Shown here: positions 4,430-5,268 of the stretch, one piece after another
Numbering within the stretch: the stretch's first letter is position 1
Layout: every line of letters starts with the position of its first letter
Source of the DNA: Candidatus Shapirobacteria bacterium UBA1420
GTDB lineage: Bacteria; Patescibacteriota; Microgenomatia; UBA12405
Assembly: GCA_002304845.1 (NCBI GenBank)
Contig: DBPM01000048.1
Location: forward strand, 1 to 5,268
DNA: 5,268 nt
Reading direction: 5' to 3'
Notes under the pieces: generated by a model
What the model was told of the DNA's origin: nothing
Database searches by the model: none
Seen by the model: the letters and a program-made list of their open reading frames with translations, nothing else
Position numbers and translations under genes: made by a program

Positions 4430-5268
4430 ATGTCTCATTTAATCATCGTTGATGGTCATGCCATTGCTCATCGTGCCTATCATTCTATTCCTCCTCTCAG
4501 TCTCGACGGCCAACCTGTTAATGCCTTATATGGTTTTTATTCCATGCTTTTGTCCTCTATCGACATCCTCCAACCCAGCCATCTTCTAGTCTGTCTTGAT
4601 TCTCCCGGCCCCACTTTCCGTCAACAAGAATTTATTGGTTATCGAGCTAAGCGCCAACCCGCTGATAGAGATCTCGTTTCTCAACTACCTCTTTTACCCA
4701 AAACTCTTGAAAACGCCGGACTTTCCGCCTTATCTCTAGGTGGTTTTGAAGCCGACGATCTGATTGGTACTCTGGCTCGACGTGCTAAAAAACTAAAAAA
4801 AATCACCATTATTACCGGCGACAAAGATTTAATGCAGTTGGTCGATTCTAAAACTTTTCTCTTTGTCCCTGTTCGCGGTCTCTCTGAAACCAAAACCTAC
4901 GGTATTGACGAAGTTAAAGAGCGCCTTGGTGTCTTTCCTCATCAAGTTATTGATCTTAAAGCTCTGATGGGGGACATGTCTGACAACTATCCCGGAGTGG
5001 CTGGTGTTGGTCCAAAAACTGCTACTGAACTTTTAGAAAAATACCAAACTTTAGATAACATTTACAATCATTTATCAGAAATTAAACCCACTGTTAGGCA
5101 AAAATTAGAAAAGGATCGTGATAATGCTTACTTATCGCAAAAACTGGCCACTATTGTGACCAATATTCCTCTTAAATATCAATTTAAATCCGCCAAACTC
5201 ACTCAAGATAAGTATCTTGGTCTTCTCTCTCTTTTTGATCAATATCACTTCAAATCCCTCTCTTCCCG
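4430..5268 (+). CDS. polA: 5'-3' exonuclease domain, probably N-terminal part of DNA polymerase I (runs off the right edge)
   Basis: The visible 279 residues form a nearly complete flap-endonuclease/5'-3' exonuclease domain of the bacterial Pol I type, which removes RNA primers and flaps in replication and repair. All nine metal-binding acidic residues expected from the Taq and E. coli enzymes are visible: D8 (IVDGHAIAHRAYH), D57 (CLDSPGPTFR), E107, D109 and D110 (GFEADDLIG), D131 and D133 (TGDKDLMQLV), D182 and D185 (GDMSDNYPGV). The helix-hairpin-helix DNA-binding segment follows (GVAGVGPKTATELL, 189-202), and the arch residues include YRAKRQ at 71-76. The window ends about where this domain ends, so a standalone exonuclease cannot be excluded; polA is the more common arrangement. 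The gene is divergent from the secretion-like unit and is probably unrelated to it in function. The ATG at 4430 gives the canonical N-terminus and has TATAAT 5 nt upstream, without a Shine-Dalgarno. Confidence 0.92.
   Translation, partial: MSHLIIVDGHAIAHRAYHSIPPLSLDGQPVNALYGFYSMLLSSIDILQPSHLLVCLDSPGPTFRQQEFIGYRAKRQPADRDLVSQLPLLPKTLENAGLSALSLGGFEADDLIGTLARRAKKLKKITIITGDKDLMQLVDSKTFLFVPVRGLSETKTYGIDEVKERLGVFPHQVIDLKALMGDMSDNYPGVAGVGPKTATELLEKYQTLDNIYNHLSEIKPTVRQKLEKDRDNAYLSQKLATIVTNIPLKYQFKSAKLTQDKYLGLLSLFDQYHFKSLSS

Noticed and set aside
4681..4893. Minus-strand open frame inside the exonuclease gene
   Set aside because: The plus-strand reading contains conserved exonuclease motifs over the whole stretch, so the reverse frame is a shadow.
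1..5268. Recoded UGA as in SR1/Gracilibacteria
   Set aside because: All five genes read through without in-frame TGA and end on TAA or TAG where a stop is visible, so the standard code suffices.

Overview
The window is low-GC DNA, most likely from a Candidate Phyla Radiation (Patescibacteria) bacterium, perhaps of the Microgenomates type. This placement rests on the gene set: a PrgI-like membrane protein with a long charged linker and a carboxypeptidase-regulatory-like tail, followed by a VirB4/TraC-type machine carried on two genes. AT-rich genes packed with 2-23 nt gaps and in-frame palindromic repeats fit the same picture. It is an inference from recognised protein style, not from a marker gene. 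The standard genetic code fits every reading frame.

Layout. Minus strand, in transcription order from the right: (i) a 315-aa PrgI-family membrane protein (4365-3418); (ii) a 233-aa protein resembling the N-terminal domain of TraC/VirB4-like proteins (3394-2693); (iii) a 766-aa VirB4-family ATPase with intact Walker A and B motifs and a long low-complexity tail (2690-390); (iv) the first 125 residues of an unrecognised, highly charged protein that runs off the left edge (375-1). These four form one close-packed unit that looks like the inner-membrane/motor part of a type IV secretion-like apparatus. The pilin, VirB6-like, coupling-protein and cell-wall hydrolase genes of such a system are not in the window. 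Plus strand: a divergent gene (4430 to the right edge) encodes a 5'-3' exonuclease with all nine expected acidic residues, probably the N-terminal part of DNA polymerase I. The two units share a 64-nt intergenic region.

Points of most interest. No gene start has a convincing Shine-Dalgarno sequence, yet four of five starts have a TATAAT-like hexamer 5-7 nt before the ATG, the geometry expected for leaderless transcripts. The ATPase gene carries several in-frame copies of a short repeat near its two ends, including a tandem 30-nt pair at its extreme 5' end, directly at the point where the TraC-like protein is divided into two genes. It also has a separate palindromic repeat encoding a PPLKKEG peptide. 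All differences in the two copy pairs I aligned are transitions. A 7-nt periodic sequence of one type occurs both in the intergenic promoter region and inside the PrgI linker. No RNA gene, insertion sequence, CRISPR array or convincing terminator was seen.
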